33,115 nucleotides of DNA. Origin: Novosphingobium indicum. GTDB lineage: Bacteria; Pseudomonadota; Alphaproteobacteria; Sphingomonadales; Sphingomonadaceae. The position numbers and the translations under genes were made by a program. Below the pieces are notes generated by a model. The model had not been told where the DNA came from, ran no database searches, and worked only from the letters and a program-made list of their open reading frames with translations. This document shows positions 17,099-24,621 of this stretch, in pieces (within the stretch, counting starts at the first letter, position 1; each line of letters starts with the position of its first letter). The stretch spans positions 1 to 33,115 of the forward strand of contig NZ_BMLK01000034.1 in NCBI RefSeq assembly GCF_014645195.1, given 5' to 3'.

Positions 17099-18288
17099 AA
17101 GCCGTCGTCAGTCTCAACTCCGGTTCCTCAAGCATCAAATTCTCGCTGTTTGCCCTCGATCCGCAAGGGCAGCTCATGCTTTCTGCCACTGGCAAGATCG
17201 ATAAGATCGGCATTGCGCCAAGCGTCAGGGCGCGGACGGTCGATGGCACAACGCTGCTCGAACGGGAGTGGCCAGATGGCACCTCGCTCAGCCACGCCGA
17301 CCTTTTGACGGAGCTTTTCGCCTGGGCCGCCGACCATCCGCTCAAAGACCGGGAGATCATCGCGATCGGGCACCGGGTCGTCCACGGCCGCGCAGAGTTC
17401 GCCGCGCCCCGGCTGGTCGATGCCGCCCTCATCGGCAAGCTCGAAGACCTTTGCCCGCTGGCACCGCTTCACCAACCCCATAATCTGGCTGCCATTCGCG
17501 CCATCGCACAACTACGCCCCGAACTGCCGCAGGTCGCCTGCTTTGACACCGCCTTCCACCACGACAAGCCGGTTATCGCTTCGCGCTTTGCGCTTCCGCG
17601 CGCGCTGCATGACCGGGGTATCAGGCGCTACGGCTTTCATGGCCTTTCCTATGAATATATCGCCAGGCGCCTTGCCGAGATCGACCCCCCGCTTGCGGCG
17701 GGCCGCGTCATTGCCGCGCATCTGGGCAACGGGGCGAGCCTCTGCGCCATGATGGCAGGGCGAAGCATCGACACCACTATGGGGTTCACAGCGCTCGACG
17801 GCCTCATGATGGGAACCCGCAGCGGCAGTCTCGATCCGGGCGTCGTGCTGCATCTTCTCACCCGGATGGGCATGAGCGCAGCCGAAGTCGAAGACCTCCT
17901 TTACAGGAAATCGGGTCTGCTGGGCGTCTCGGGCCTTTCCAGCGATATGCGGACGCTGAGTGGCTGCGAGGCGCCCGAAGCGGAAGAAGCAATGGCGCTC
18001 TTTGCCTGGCGGGCCGGACGAGAGGCCGGAGGACTGTTGTCCTCGCTAGGCGGATTGGACGGGATCGTCTTCACCGCCGGTATCGGCGAGAATGACGCCG
18101 GCATCCGCAGCCGGATCTGCCGTCGGCTGGAATGGCTCGGGCTCAGGATAGATGAATGCGCCAACATCACAAACGCCACTTTGATCAGCCTGCCTGGCAG
18201 CGCGGTCAAAGCCTATATCATCCCAACTGACGAGGAACGCATGATCGCGCTGCATACTTTAAGCATTGTGAGGGAGAAAGCGGCATGA
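17095..18288 (+). CDS. ackA: Acetate/propionate kinase
   Basis: This 397-residue ASKHA-fold kinase converts acyl-phosphate and ADP to the acid and ATP. The family motifs are complete: NSGSSSIKFSLF at the N-terminus, GHRVVHG, CFDTAFHHDKP, RYGFHGLSYEYIA, AHLGNGASLCA, MGTRSGSLDPGV and FTAGIGEND. The GTG start at 17095 overlaps the stop of the MaoC-Pta gene and its own stop overlaps fabI (ATGA), so all three are coupled. Beside the Pta domain it completes an acyl-CoA to ATP branch. The natural substrate may be acetate, propionate or butyrate. Confidence 0.95.
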   Translation: MKAVVSLNSGSSSIKFSLFALDPQGQLMLSATGKIDKIGIAPSVRARTVDGTTLLEREWPDGTSLSHADLLTELFAWAADHPLKDREIIAIGHRVVHGRAEFAAPRLVDAALIGKLEDLCPLAPLHQPHNLAAIRAIAQLRPELPQVACFDTAFHHDKPVIASRFALPRALHDRGIRRYGFHGLSYEYIARRLAEIDPPLAAGRVIAAHLGNGASLCAMMAGRSIDTTMGFTALDGLMMGTRSGSLDPGVVLHLLTRMGMSAAEVEDLLYRKSGLLGVSGLSSDMRTLSGCEAPEAEEAMALFAWRAGREAGGLLSSLGGLDGIVFTAGIGENDAGIRSRICRRLEWLGLRIDECANITNATLISLPGSAVKAYIIPTDEERMIALHTLSIVREKAA

Positions 18289-19058
18289 AGCCCCTGCTCG
18301 ACCTTACCGGCAAGCGCGGCCTCGTGATCGGCATTGCCAATGACAAGAGTATTGCGAGTGGTTGCGCCGAAGCCTTCGTCCGCTGCGGCGCGCGCCTGGC
18401 CGCGACTTATCTCAACGAGAAGGCGAAAGGCTGGGTCGAACCTGTAACGCAGCGTCTTGGCGTGGAGTGGATCGCGCCTTGCGACGTGCGCGAGCCCGGC
18501 CAGCTTGAAGCGCTGTTCGATGAAGTGAAGCGAAGATGGGGCGGCCTGGATTTCCTGCTCCATTCCATCGCCTTTGCGCCGAAGGAGGATTTGCACGGAC
18601 GGGTGATTGACTCCTCGGCCGAAGGCTTTGCCATCGCGATGGACGTATCCTGTCACAGCTTCCTGCGCGCCGCCCGGCTCGCCGAACCGCTGATGACGGA
18701 TGGCGGGTGCGTGCTCTGCGTCACGTTTTACGGGTCCGAACGCGTCGTCGCCCACTATAATCTGATGGGGCCGGTCAAGGCCGCGCTCGAAAGTGCCACC
18801 CGCTACCTGGCAAGCGAACTGGGCCATAAAGGCATTCGCGCCCACGCCATCTCCCCCGGCCCGATTGCGACCCGCGCTGCCAGCGGGATCGAACGCTTCG
18901 ACGAACTGCTCGAACGGGCAGCGGCGGAAGTTCCCGGTCACATACCGGTCGAAATAGAAGACGTCGGTGCCCTCGCCGCCTTCCTGGTAAGCGACGGGGC
19001 GCGACGTATTACCGGCACGATCATTCCGGTCGACGGCGGTCAGCATCTTTTTGCATAA
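18285..19058 (+). CDS. fabI: Enoyl-ACP reductase, FabI type
   Basis: This 257-residue SDR-superfamily protein reduces trans-2-enoyl thioesters with NAD(P)H. FabI hallmarks are present: GLVIGIANDKSIASG for cofactor binding, LLHSIAFAPKEDL, the catalytic region with Tyr, a second Tyr and Lys (FYGSE, HYNLMGPVKAALE), and RAHAISPGPIATRAASGI. It differs from typical FabI in having CVTFYGSERVV where LTYYGAEKV is usual. It overlaps ackA by 4 bases and ends the operon. As an operon-bound copy it is probably a second FabI, perhaps acting on CoA rather than ACP thioesters, or replacing a main FabI under stress; a sole housekeeping role cannot be ruled out from this window. Confidence 0.93.
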   Translation: MKPLLDLTGKRGLVIGIANDKSIASGCAEAFVRCGARLAATYLNEKAKGWVEPVTQRLGVEWIAPCDVREPGQLEALFDEVKRRWGGLDFLLHSIAFAPKEDLHGRVIDSSAEGFAIAMDVSCHSFLRAARLAEPLMTDGGCVLCVTFYGSERVVAHYNLMGPVKAALESATRYLASELGHKGIRAHAISPGPIATRAASGIERFDELLERAAAEVPGHIPVEIEDVGALAAFLVSDGARRITGTIIPVDGGQHLFA

Positions 19059-19139
19059 GAGCTTCACATCTTTCATGGGCGCTGAGCGCTGCCGCCTTGG
19101 CCTCCCCTGTCCACGCAACCCCGGAATACAGGTTTGTTT

Positions 19140-19369
19140 ATGGAAGCCGGAAAGGATAACGGATTGCGCATTTCCACCTCCACGCGGTTCAACTTCGGCA
19201 GCGGCAAGGGTGGGGCAACGCGGATATTTCGTATCCGCTGAAGCGGATACTCGGCGGTGGTCTAGACTTCTATCTCTCCGGGCAGGGCTTCTTCGGCTAT
19301 GGCGAGAACCCGCTCGACTACAACCTAAGGATGACGCGCGTCAGGGTCGGCGTCGCGCTCGTACGGTGA
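19140..19369 (+). pseudogene. Phospholipase A (PldA-like) C-terminal remnant, frameshifted
   Basis: From 19140 the frame reads EAGKDNGLRISTSTRFNFGS and then GKG. A shift in the G-run at 19208-19215 moves homology to another frame, which reads ADISYPLKRILGGG, DFYLSGQGFFGYGENPLDY, then VRVGVALVR and a stop. The GKG...ISYPL...GYGE..LDYN...R.GV pattern is that of outer-membrane phospholipase A beta-barrels. A signal-peptide-like stretch (WALSAAALASPVHA, about 19076-19117) lies just before it in a third frame. The gene has therefore lost most of its middle and carries at least one frameshift. It is not functional. Confidence 0.65.
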
Positions 19370-19375
19370 CATGTG

Positions 19376-19450
19376 ATGCTGTCGCCCGTCGAGTTCGAAC
19401 GGCAGCAGTTTTTGGAAGCGGAAGGCGTCCACCACAGACTTTGTCTTTGA
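19376..19450 (+). pseudogene. Possible IS3-type transposase C-terminal tail
   Basis: The short frame MLSPVEFERQQFLEAEGVHH followed by RLCL and a stop matches the SPVEFE ending of many IS3-family OrfB integrases. It begins 6 bases after the phospholipase remnant ends. Only this tail is present, with no catalytic DDE part. It could mark the element that truncated the phospholipase gene. The match is a short motif only. Confidence 0.4.
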
Positions 19451-19547
19451 AGGCTACTTAGTGACTTTGGGAGGGCCCACCTTGGCAGGCTTTTGGCAAC
19501 GCGACCGGAATTGAAACAGAGGCCCCCACTTCGGGAAACCATCAACA

Positions 19548-19655
19548 TCAGGTCAGCATCAGATAAAGAGTCCCGGTCAGAAACAAGGCCGAGGCGCTAA
19601 ACAGCGATAGCAAGCCAACACTGCACTCGCAAAAACTATAATGTATCCTCTCCAT
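19548..19655 (-). CDS. Candidate 35-residue single-pass membrane protein
   Basis: A 35-codon ORF starts MERIHYSFCECS and continues with a hydrophobic stretch, VGLLSLFSASALFLTG then TLYLMLT, long enough for one membrane span. An AGGAGAGG ribosome site lies 7 bases before the ATG, better than most sites in the window. It sits downstream of, and on the same strand as, the marR gene (88 bases away), beside an efflux operon. Small single-span proteins often accompany exporters, but I know no family for this one. Against it: the surrounding region is gene debris, and the length permits chance. Confidence 0.45.
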   Translation of the reverse strand: MERIHYSFCECSVGLLSLFSASALFLTGTLYLMLT

Positions 19656-19743
19656 CGCCCCTCTCCTAGAGGCGCCGTCCGCATTTTGTCGGTACGGCGA
19701 ATGGCGTTTAGTTTAACGTAAAATCGCCCGCCCGCATAGAGGA

Positions 19744-20175
19744 TCAGGTCCATTGATTGCAGTGCAGCAATTTTTGGACCGCGTTTGCAAAGCTGGTGCG
19801 CTCTTCCGGATCGAGAACCTCCATTATCTCATGCGAGATCTGATCGCGAATCGGTTCGGTCCTGGATACCGCGGCCTCTCCGGCAGGAGTGATCTTTAAC
19901 CTTTTCATCCGCCGGTCAGACAGGTCTGGCATACGCACAATCAAGGCTTCGCGTTCGAGAGCATCAAGCGCTTCGGTCACGGTGCGCGGCGCGATCCCGA
20001 AGCGATCGGCTATGTCGGCAGCTCTTAGCATGCCGGCTGCGGCCTGGATCGCGACCAACATCTTGGTCTGCGCAAGCGAGGCCCCATGCTCGCTCATCAC
20101 ACGATCGAAGCGCTTACGCAGCGCAGTATAGAGCTGGCCGATCTCAGCGATAATTTCTTCGTCCGTCTTGTTCAT
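19744..20175 (-). CDS. MarR-family transcriptional regulator
   Basis: This 143-residue winged-helix regulator has KMLVAIQAAAGMLRAADIAD, the recognition helix region RFGIAPRTVTEALDALERE and the wing MPDLSDRRMKRLKITPAGE. It is divergent from the EmrAB-NodT operon and very likely represses it. I chose ATG 20175 (MNKTDEE). Upstream in-frame alternatives (ATG 20187 and GTG 20202) fall inside the predicted -10 element and the operator. With that promoter the message would have almost no leader. Confidence 0.9.
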   Translation of the reverse strand: MNKTDEEIIAEIGQLYTALRKRFDRVMSEHGASLAQTKMLVAIQAAAGMLRAADIADRFGIAPRTVTEALDALEREALIVRMPDLSDRRMKRLKITPAGEAAVSRTEPIRDQISHEIMEVLDPEERTSFANAVQKLLHCNQWT

Positions 20176-20183
20176 GAGGGCCC

Positions 20184-20225
20184 TCATTAAATGGGGTTGC
20201 ACTATTGTGCAACTGCGAGCATAGG
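20184..20225. promoter_or_regulatory. Divergent promoters with a shared MarR operator
   Basis: The perfect palindrome GTTGCAC-TATT-GTGCAAC (20196-20213) carries TTGCAC on both strands. On the plus strand TTGCAC (20197-20202) is followed 17 bases later by CATAGG (20220-20225). On the minus strand TTGCAC (20212-20207) is followed 17 bases later by TAATGA (20189-20184). One MarR dimer would cover both -35 elements and silence both directions. Confidence 0.7.
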
Positions 20226-20252
20226 CATCGCTCTCACGATAACGAGTCTTGC

Positions 20253-21416
20253 ATGAACGACGACGTCGACACCAATTTCAACGAATCGCAACAACGCGGC
20301 CAAGCCGCAGCCCCCGGGTCGGGCAACAAGCGCCTGCGGTTGCTGCTCATTACGGTTGCTGCGCTCGCGATCATTGCTGCGGGCATCTGGATGGTGCGAT
20401 ACATCGTTGTTGGACAGTATCAGGAAACGACGAACGACGCCTATATTCAGTCCGATGCAATTGCCATCGCGCCTAAGGTTTCCGGTTACGTCGACCGCGT
20501 CTTCGTGACCGAGAACCAGGCTGTGAAAGCCGGCCAGCCACTCGTCCAGATAGATCCTCGCGATTACAGCGCACAATCGGCACAGGCTCTGGCCCAGATC
20601 GAGATAGCCCAGGCCAGTGCCGCCGGTGCGCGCGCGCAAATAGAGGAACAGGCCGCCGCCATAGAGCGCGCGCGGGCTGAACTTGCTGCCGCGCAGGAGG
20701 CGGCGGCTCAGGCCGCAAGCCAGGTCAACCGTTATCGGCCGCTGGCTGCGACAGGTGCGGAAACAGGCGAGCGGCTGTCGCAGCTGGAAAGCGAGGCAAA
20801 GCGGGCGCGAGCTGAGGCCAACGCAGCGCAGGCTTCACTCGCCAGCGCACACCACCACGTCGCTACCCTGCGCGCGCAGGAACAGCAGGCGCTGGCACAG
20901 GCCGACTCCGCGAAGGCACGGCTGGCTGCCGCGAAGACCGACGTTGAGGCCACAATCCTGCGGGCCTCGGCAAACGGCCGGATCGGGAACAAAGGAGTGC
21001 GCCAGGGACAGTTTGTCCAGGCGGCGACCCGGCTGATGTCGCTCGTGCCCGACAAAAGCCTCTACGTGACGGCGAATTTCAAGGAGACGCAGCTTGGACT
21101 GATGCGCCCCGGCCAACCCGTAAAAGTCGAGGTCGATGCGCTTCCAGATCTGGAACTGAACGGCCGGATCGAGAGCATCGCACCGGGAACGGGTGCGCAG
21201 TTCTCCATTCTGCCGCCGCAGAACGCGACTGGTAATTTTACCAAGATCGTCCAGCGCGTGCCGGTGCGGATATCCATCGATATCGGACCCGAAACGCGCC
21301 GGGCTCTGGTGCCCGGCATGTCGGTGGAAGTCTCCGTCGATACGCGTTCGGCGCGCAAGGCCGCCGAGCGCATGCGCGATGAGCAGGAGCGCCATAACGC
21401 CCGGCTCGCGCGATGA
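20253..21416 (+). CDS. emrA: EmrA-type membrane-fusion adaptor
   Basis: This 387-residue adaptor couples an MFS exporter to an outer-membrane channel. A short cytoplasmic N-terminus and one anchor helix (LRLLLITVAALAIIAAGIWM) precede the family signature TTNDAYIQSDAIAIAPKVSG. A long Ala/Gln/Glu coiled-coil hairpin (about residues 95-220) leads to the second lipoyl half and beta-barrel (RASANGRIGNKGVRQGQFVQ, YVTANFKETQL). ATG 20253 (MNDDVDTN) gives the normal cytoplasmic start; the frame is open to 20205 but that falls inside the operator. The stop overlaps the next gene by 4 bases. Confidence 0.93.
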   Translation: MNDDVDTNFNESQQRGQAAAPGSGNKRLRLLLITVAALAIIAAGIWMVRYIVVGQYQETTNDAYIQSDAIAIAPKVSGYVDRVFVTENQAVKAGQPLVQIDPRDYSAQSAQALAQIEIAQASAAGARAQIEEQAAAIERARAELAAAQEAAAQAASQVNRYRPLAATGAETGERLSQLESEAKRARAEANAAQASLASAHHHVATLRAQEQQALAQADSAKARLAAAKTDVEATILRASANGRIGNKGVRQGQFVQAATRLMSLVPDKSLYVTANFKETQLGLMRPGQPVKVEVDALPDLELNGRIESIAPGTGAQFSILPPQNATGNFTKIVQRVPVRISIDIGPETRRALVPGMSVEVSVDTRSARKAAERMRDEQERHNARLAR

Positions 21417-22972
21417 CCACAGCTCCTGGCCCGGATTCCGGCGCCTCGGCCGCGCAACGCGCGGACGTCAGCGCCTGGCTTGCAGTGATCGCCGGAAGCC
21501 TGGGAGCGATGATGGCCACGCTCGACATCTCAATCGTCAATTCGGCCCTTCCGACGATCCAAGGCGAGATCGGCGCGAGCGGCACGGAGGGAACCTGGAT
21601 CGCGACATCCTATCTTGTCGCCGAGATCGTAATCATCCCGCTCTCCGCCTGGCTGGAGCGCATGCTTGGCCTGCGCACGTTGCTGCTGCTTTCCGCCACC
21701 TTGTTCACCATCTTCTCGATGATATGCGGCAACGCCGACGACCTGATGACGATGATCATAGGCCGAGCCGGCCAGGGCTTTACCGGAGGGGCGCTCATCC
21801 CCACTGCCATGACTATCATCGCCACTCGGCTCCCGCGTGAGCAACAGCCGATCGGCAATGCTCTGTTTGGTGTAACCGCCATCGTGGGGCCGGTTCTGGG
21901 ACCGCTCATCGGCGGCTGGCTGACCGAAAACATCAGCTGGCATTATGCGTTTTTGCTCAATTTGCCGGTGGGCATTCTGCTGGTGATCCTGCTGCTCGCC
22001 ACCATGCCGCACCGCTCGCCGCGTTGGAACGAATTCTGGCAGGCTGACTGGCTCGGCATTGCCGGCCTGGCCCTTGGGCTGGGGGGGCTTACCATCGTAC
22101 TGGAGGAAGGTCAGCGCGAGCAGTGGTTCCAGAGCAGGGAGATCGTGGAGATAACGATCATCAGCGTGCTCGGGTTCGGCATGCTTTTTTCGGGACAATT
22201 GCTGGCCCGCCGGCCCGTCATCAAGCTTTCACTTTTGCTTGACCGGCAATTCGGGGCGGTGGCGCTGATGGGCCTGGTCGTCGGCATGATGCTTTACGGC
22301 ACGGCTTACGTGATCCCGCAATTCCTTGCGGCGATCGCGGACTACAACGCATTGCAATCAGGCCAGATCGTGCTGCTCTCGGGCATTCCTAGCCTTATTC
22401 TGATGCCTCTTACCCCCATGCTGATCAAGCATATCGACATCCGCATTGCGGTCTCGTGCGGACTGATAATCATGGCTACAAGCTGCTTCATCGACACCGT
22501 GCTGACGGTCGATGCGGTAGGTCACGATTTCGTGCATTCCCAATTGTTGCGCGGTGTTGGAGTTATCCTAGGCTTCCTGTTCCTGAACCAGGCGGCGATC
22601 GCCGCCGTGTCACCCGATGATGCCGGTGACGCGGCGGGCCTGTTCAATGCCGTTCGAAACTTGGGCGGATCGCTGGCGCTTGCCGGAATTGCAACGGTGC
22701 AAGACCAGCGCAACTGGTTACACAGCCGCAGACTGGAAGAAACACTCTCGGCCAATTCCGGAAGCGTACAGGACTATATCGCATCTCTTTCCCAAGCGAT
22801 GGGCGGGCATGATACCGCGATGCGTATGCTTGCCGCCACCATCCAGCGGCAAGCCCTGGTAATGACCTACAACGATATCTTCTGGATGCTCGGCGTCGGC
22901 ATTATCGCGGTCATTCCGCTCGTCCTGTTCCTGCGGCCGCTGCCAACCGGGCGCGCGGTCACCATGCACTGA
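21413..22972 (+). CDS. emrB: EmrB/QacA-type MFS drug exporter (DHA2)
   Basis: This 519-residue proton-driven exporter has 14 predicted helices, as in the DHA2 family. LDISIVNSALPTIQ is the first-helix motif D1, RAGQGFTGGALIP is in the fourth helix and GPVLGPLIGGWLTENISWHYAF is the motif C antiporter region with its following loop. LNLPVGILLVILLL is also characteristic. ATGA overlap with emrA indicates translational coupling. With the adaptor and the NodT gene it forms a full envelope-spanning pump for hydrophobic compounds. Substrates are unknown. Confidence 0.95.
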   Translation: MTTAPGPDSGASAAQRADVSAWLAVIAGSLGAMMATLDISIVNSALPTIQGEIGASGTEGTWIATSYLVAEIVIIPLSAWLERMLGLRTLLLLSATLFTIFSMICGNADDLMTMIIGRAGQGFTGGALIPTAMTIIATRLPREQQPIGNALFGVTAIVGPVLGPLIGGWLTENISWHYAFLLNLPVGILLVILLLATMPHRSPRWNEFWQADWLGIAGLALGLGGLTIVLEEGQREQWFQSREIVEITIISVLGFGMLFSGQLLARRPVIKLSLLLDRQFGAVALMGLVVGMMLYGTAYVIPQFLAAIADYNALQSGQIVLLSGIPSLILMPLTPMLIKHIDIRIAVSCGLIIMATSCFIDTVLTVDAVGHDFVHSQLLRGVGVILGFLFLNQAAIAAVSPDDAGDAAGLFNAVRNLGGSLALAGIATVQDQRNWLHSRRLEETLSANSGSVQDYIASLSQAMGGHDTAMRMLAATIQRQALVMTYNDIFWMLGVGIIAVIPLVLFLRPLPTGRAVTMH

Positions 22973-22983
22973 GGTTAAGTTCG

Positions 22984-24411
22984 ATGCGCAAATCCATTCT
23001 CGTTCTGCCGCTGCTGGCCCTTGCCGCATGCACGGCAGGGCCGGATTACCGTGGCCCCGCCTCTGCCGGGGCCGTTTCCCTGCCCGAACGTTTCGCCCGC
23101 GCCACAGACATCGCCGGCGCTGAGACGCCGGCCGTCGCCGAATGGTGGAAGGCAATGGGAGACCAGGTACTCGACGATCTGGAAGAGCAGGCCCTCTCCG
23201 GCAACGCAGACATTGGCGTCGCACAAGCCCGCATCCGGCAGGCCCGTGCGATGCTCCGGGCCGAACGCGCCAATACGGCTCCCAGCGTCAACGCCCAGGC
23301 TCTTTATGCGCACGCGACTCTGCCGGGCATCGATCTTTCCAGCTCTGACAGCAGCAGCGACGGCGGTAATTCCGGCAACCAATCGCTCAACTTCTACAAC
23401 CTCGCCTTCGACGCGAGTTGGGAAGTCGATCTGTGGGGCGGCAACCGCCGCGGCACGGAGGCCGCACGGGCACAGGTTGATGCCGCCGAAGCCGACCTTG
23501 CCGACGTGCAGGTCGCCCTCGCGGCGGAAACCGCGCAGGCTTACGTCAGCTTGCGCGACCGCCAGCAGCGGCTGGTATTGGGCAACCAGAAATTTGAGCG
23601 CCAGCGCCAGATGCTCTCGCTCACCGAGCAGCGTCGCGCGGCCGGCACCGCGACTGCGCTCGACGTTGAGCAGCAGCGAGAGCAATTGGAGCGCACGAAG
23701 GCCGGTTTACTTCCCCTCACCGCCGATCGCGACTCCTATCTCAACGCCCTAGCCGTGCTTGTCGGCAAGGCCCCTGGTGCGCTGGACGACTTGCTCGCGG
23801 CTCCCGGGGCCATTCCACTGCCGCCTGCCACGGTGCCCGTGCCCGATCCGGCGGCCATGGTTCGCCGGCGCCCTGACATCCGTGCCGCAGAGCGCCGCTA
23901 TGCTGCAGCGACAGCGAAGATCGGGGTGGCTGAGGCCCAGCGATTCCCCACCCTCAGCTTCATGGGGCTGATAGGAATCGGCGGAACCCATCCCGACGAT
24001 GTACTCGACAGCGGCAACCTGGCCGCCATTGCGCTTCCGCAGCTCAGCTGGAACTTCCTCGACTTCGGTCGCAATGCCGCCCGGGTGGAACAAGCCCGTG
24101 GAAAGCAGGACGAAGCCGCAGCCCAATACCGGGCCTCAGTGCTGCAGGCGCTTCAGGATTGTGAAGATTCCCTGACACGCTACGGCAGCAGCCGCCGTGC
24201 GGTGGAGAGCGCCAAGCGTTCGCTTGCATCGGCCCAGCGCACTTACGCGTTGATGCAGCAGCGCTTCACTGCCCGGACGGCCACCCGCATCGCGTTGCTG
24301 GATGCGGAATCCAGACAGATTGCGGGGGCCGAGGCCTTGACTCAGGCCAGCGCGGAAATGACCGCGAGGTTCATAGCGCTACAGAAAGCCATTGGGCTTG
24401 GGTGGAAATAG
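22984..24411 (+). CDS. NodT-family outer-membrane efflux lipoprotein
   Basis: This 475-residue TolC-like channel is the third gene of the EmrAB operon, starting 11 bases after emrB. A lipoprotein signal peptide (MRKSILVLPLLALAAC) puts the lipidated Cys at residue 16. OEP repeats follow: WEVDLWGGNRRG, AETAQAYVSLRDRQQRL and MVRRRPDIRAAERRYAAATA then LSWNFLDFGRNAARVEQARG. It shares the family of the lipoprotein at 8721-10190 but is clearly divergent from it, so the two exporters do not share a recently duplicated channel. The 210 bases after it, up to the convergent P450 gene, hold nothing I can support. Confidence 0.93.
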   Translation: MRKSILVLPLLALAACTAGPDYRGPASAGAVSLPERFARATDIAGAETPAVAEWWKAMGDQVLDDLEEQALSGNADIGVAQARIRQARAMLRAERANTAPSVNAQALYAHATLPGIDLSSSDSSSDGGNSGNQSLNFYNLAFDASWEVDLWGGNRRGTEAARAQVDAAEADLADVQVALAAETAQAYVSLRDRQQRLVLGNQKFERQRQMLSLTEQRRAAGTATALDVEQQREQLERTKAGLLPLTADRDSYLNALAVLVGKAPGALDDLLAAPGAIPLPPATVPVPDPAAMVRRRPDIRAAERRYAAATAKIGVAEAQRFPTLSFMGLIGIGGTHPDDVLDSGNLAAIALPQLSWNFLDFGRNAARVEQARGKQDEAAAQYRASVLQALQDCEDSLTRYGSSRRAVESAKRSLASAQRTYALMQQRFTARTATRIALLDAESRQIAGAEALTQASAEMTARFIALQKAIGLGWK

Positions 24412-24621
24412 AAGGTGCAATGGGTCTGCCCCCCGATGACCGTCTTTTTATGTGAGGTGATTCGCGCCACCGGTTTGATACAAACCTTGGCGTGGAAACA
24501 GTCATCAGCTGGAATAACGCGCCCATGAAGTCTTGGAACATCGGCATATTCCTATAACTTCTTTCCTCGCTCTGAGCCACTCATCCTCAGACCGCGATAG
24601 TGCGACTAGAAGGTCATGAAG

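Noticed and set aside
19051..19461. 136-codon plus-strand ORF after fabI
   Set aside because: Its reading is off-frame relative to the recognisable phospholipase and transposase fragments in the same bases, and it is rich in Arg and Pro as shadow frames are.
24371..24580. Minus-strand ORF between the NodT and P450 genes
   Set aside because: Its 3' part overlaps the end of the NodT gene, no ribosome site is evident and the sequence has no recognisable family.
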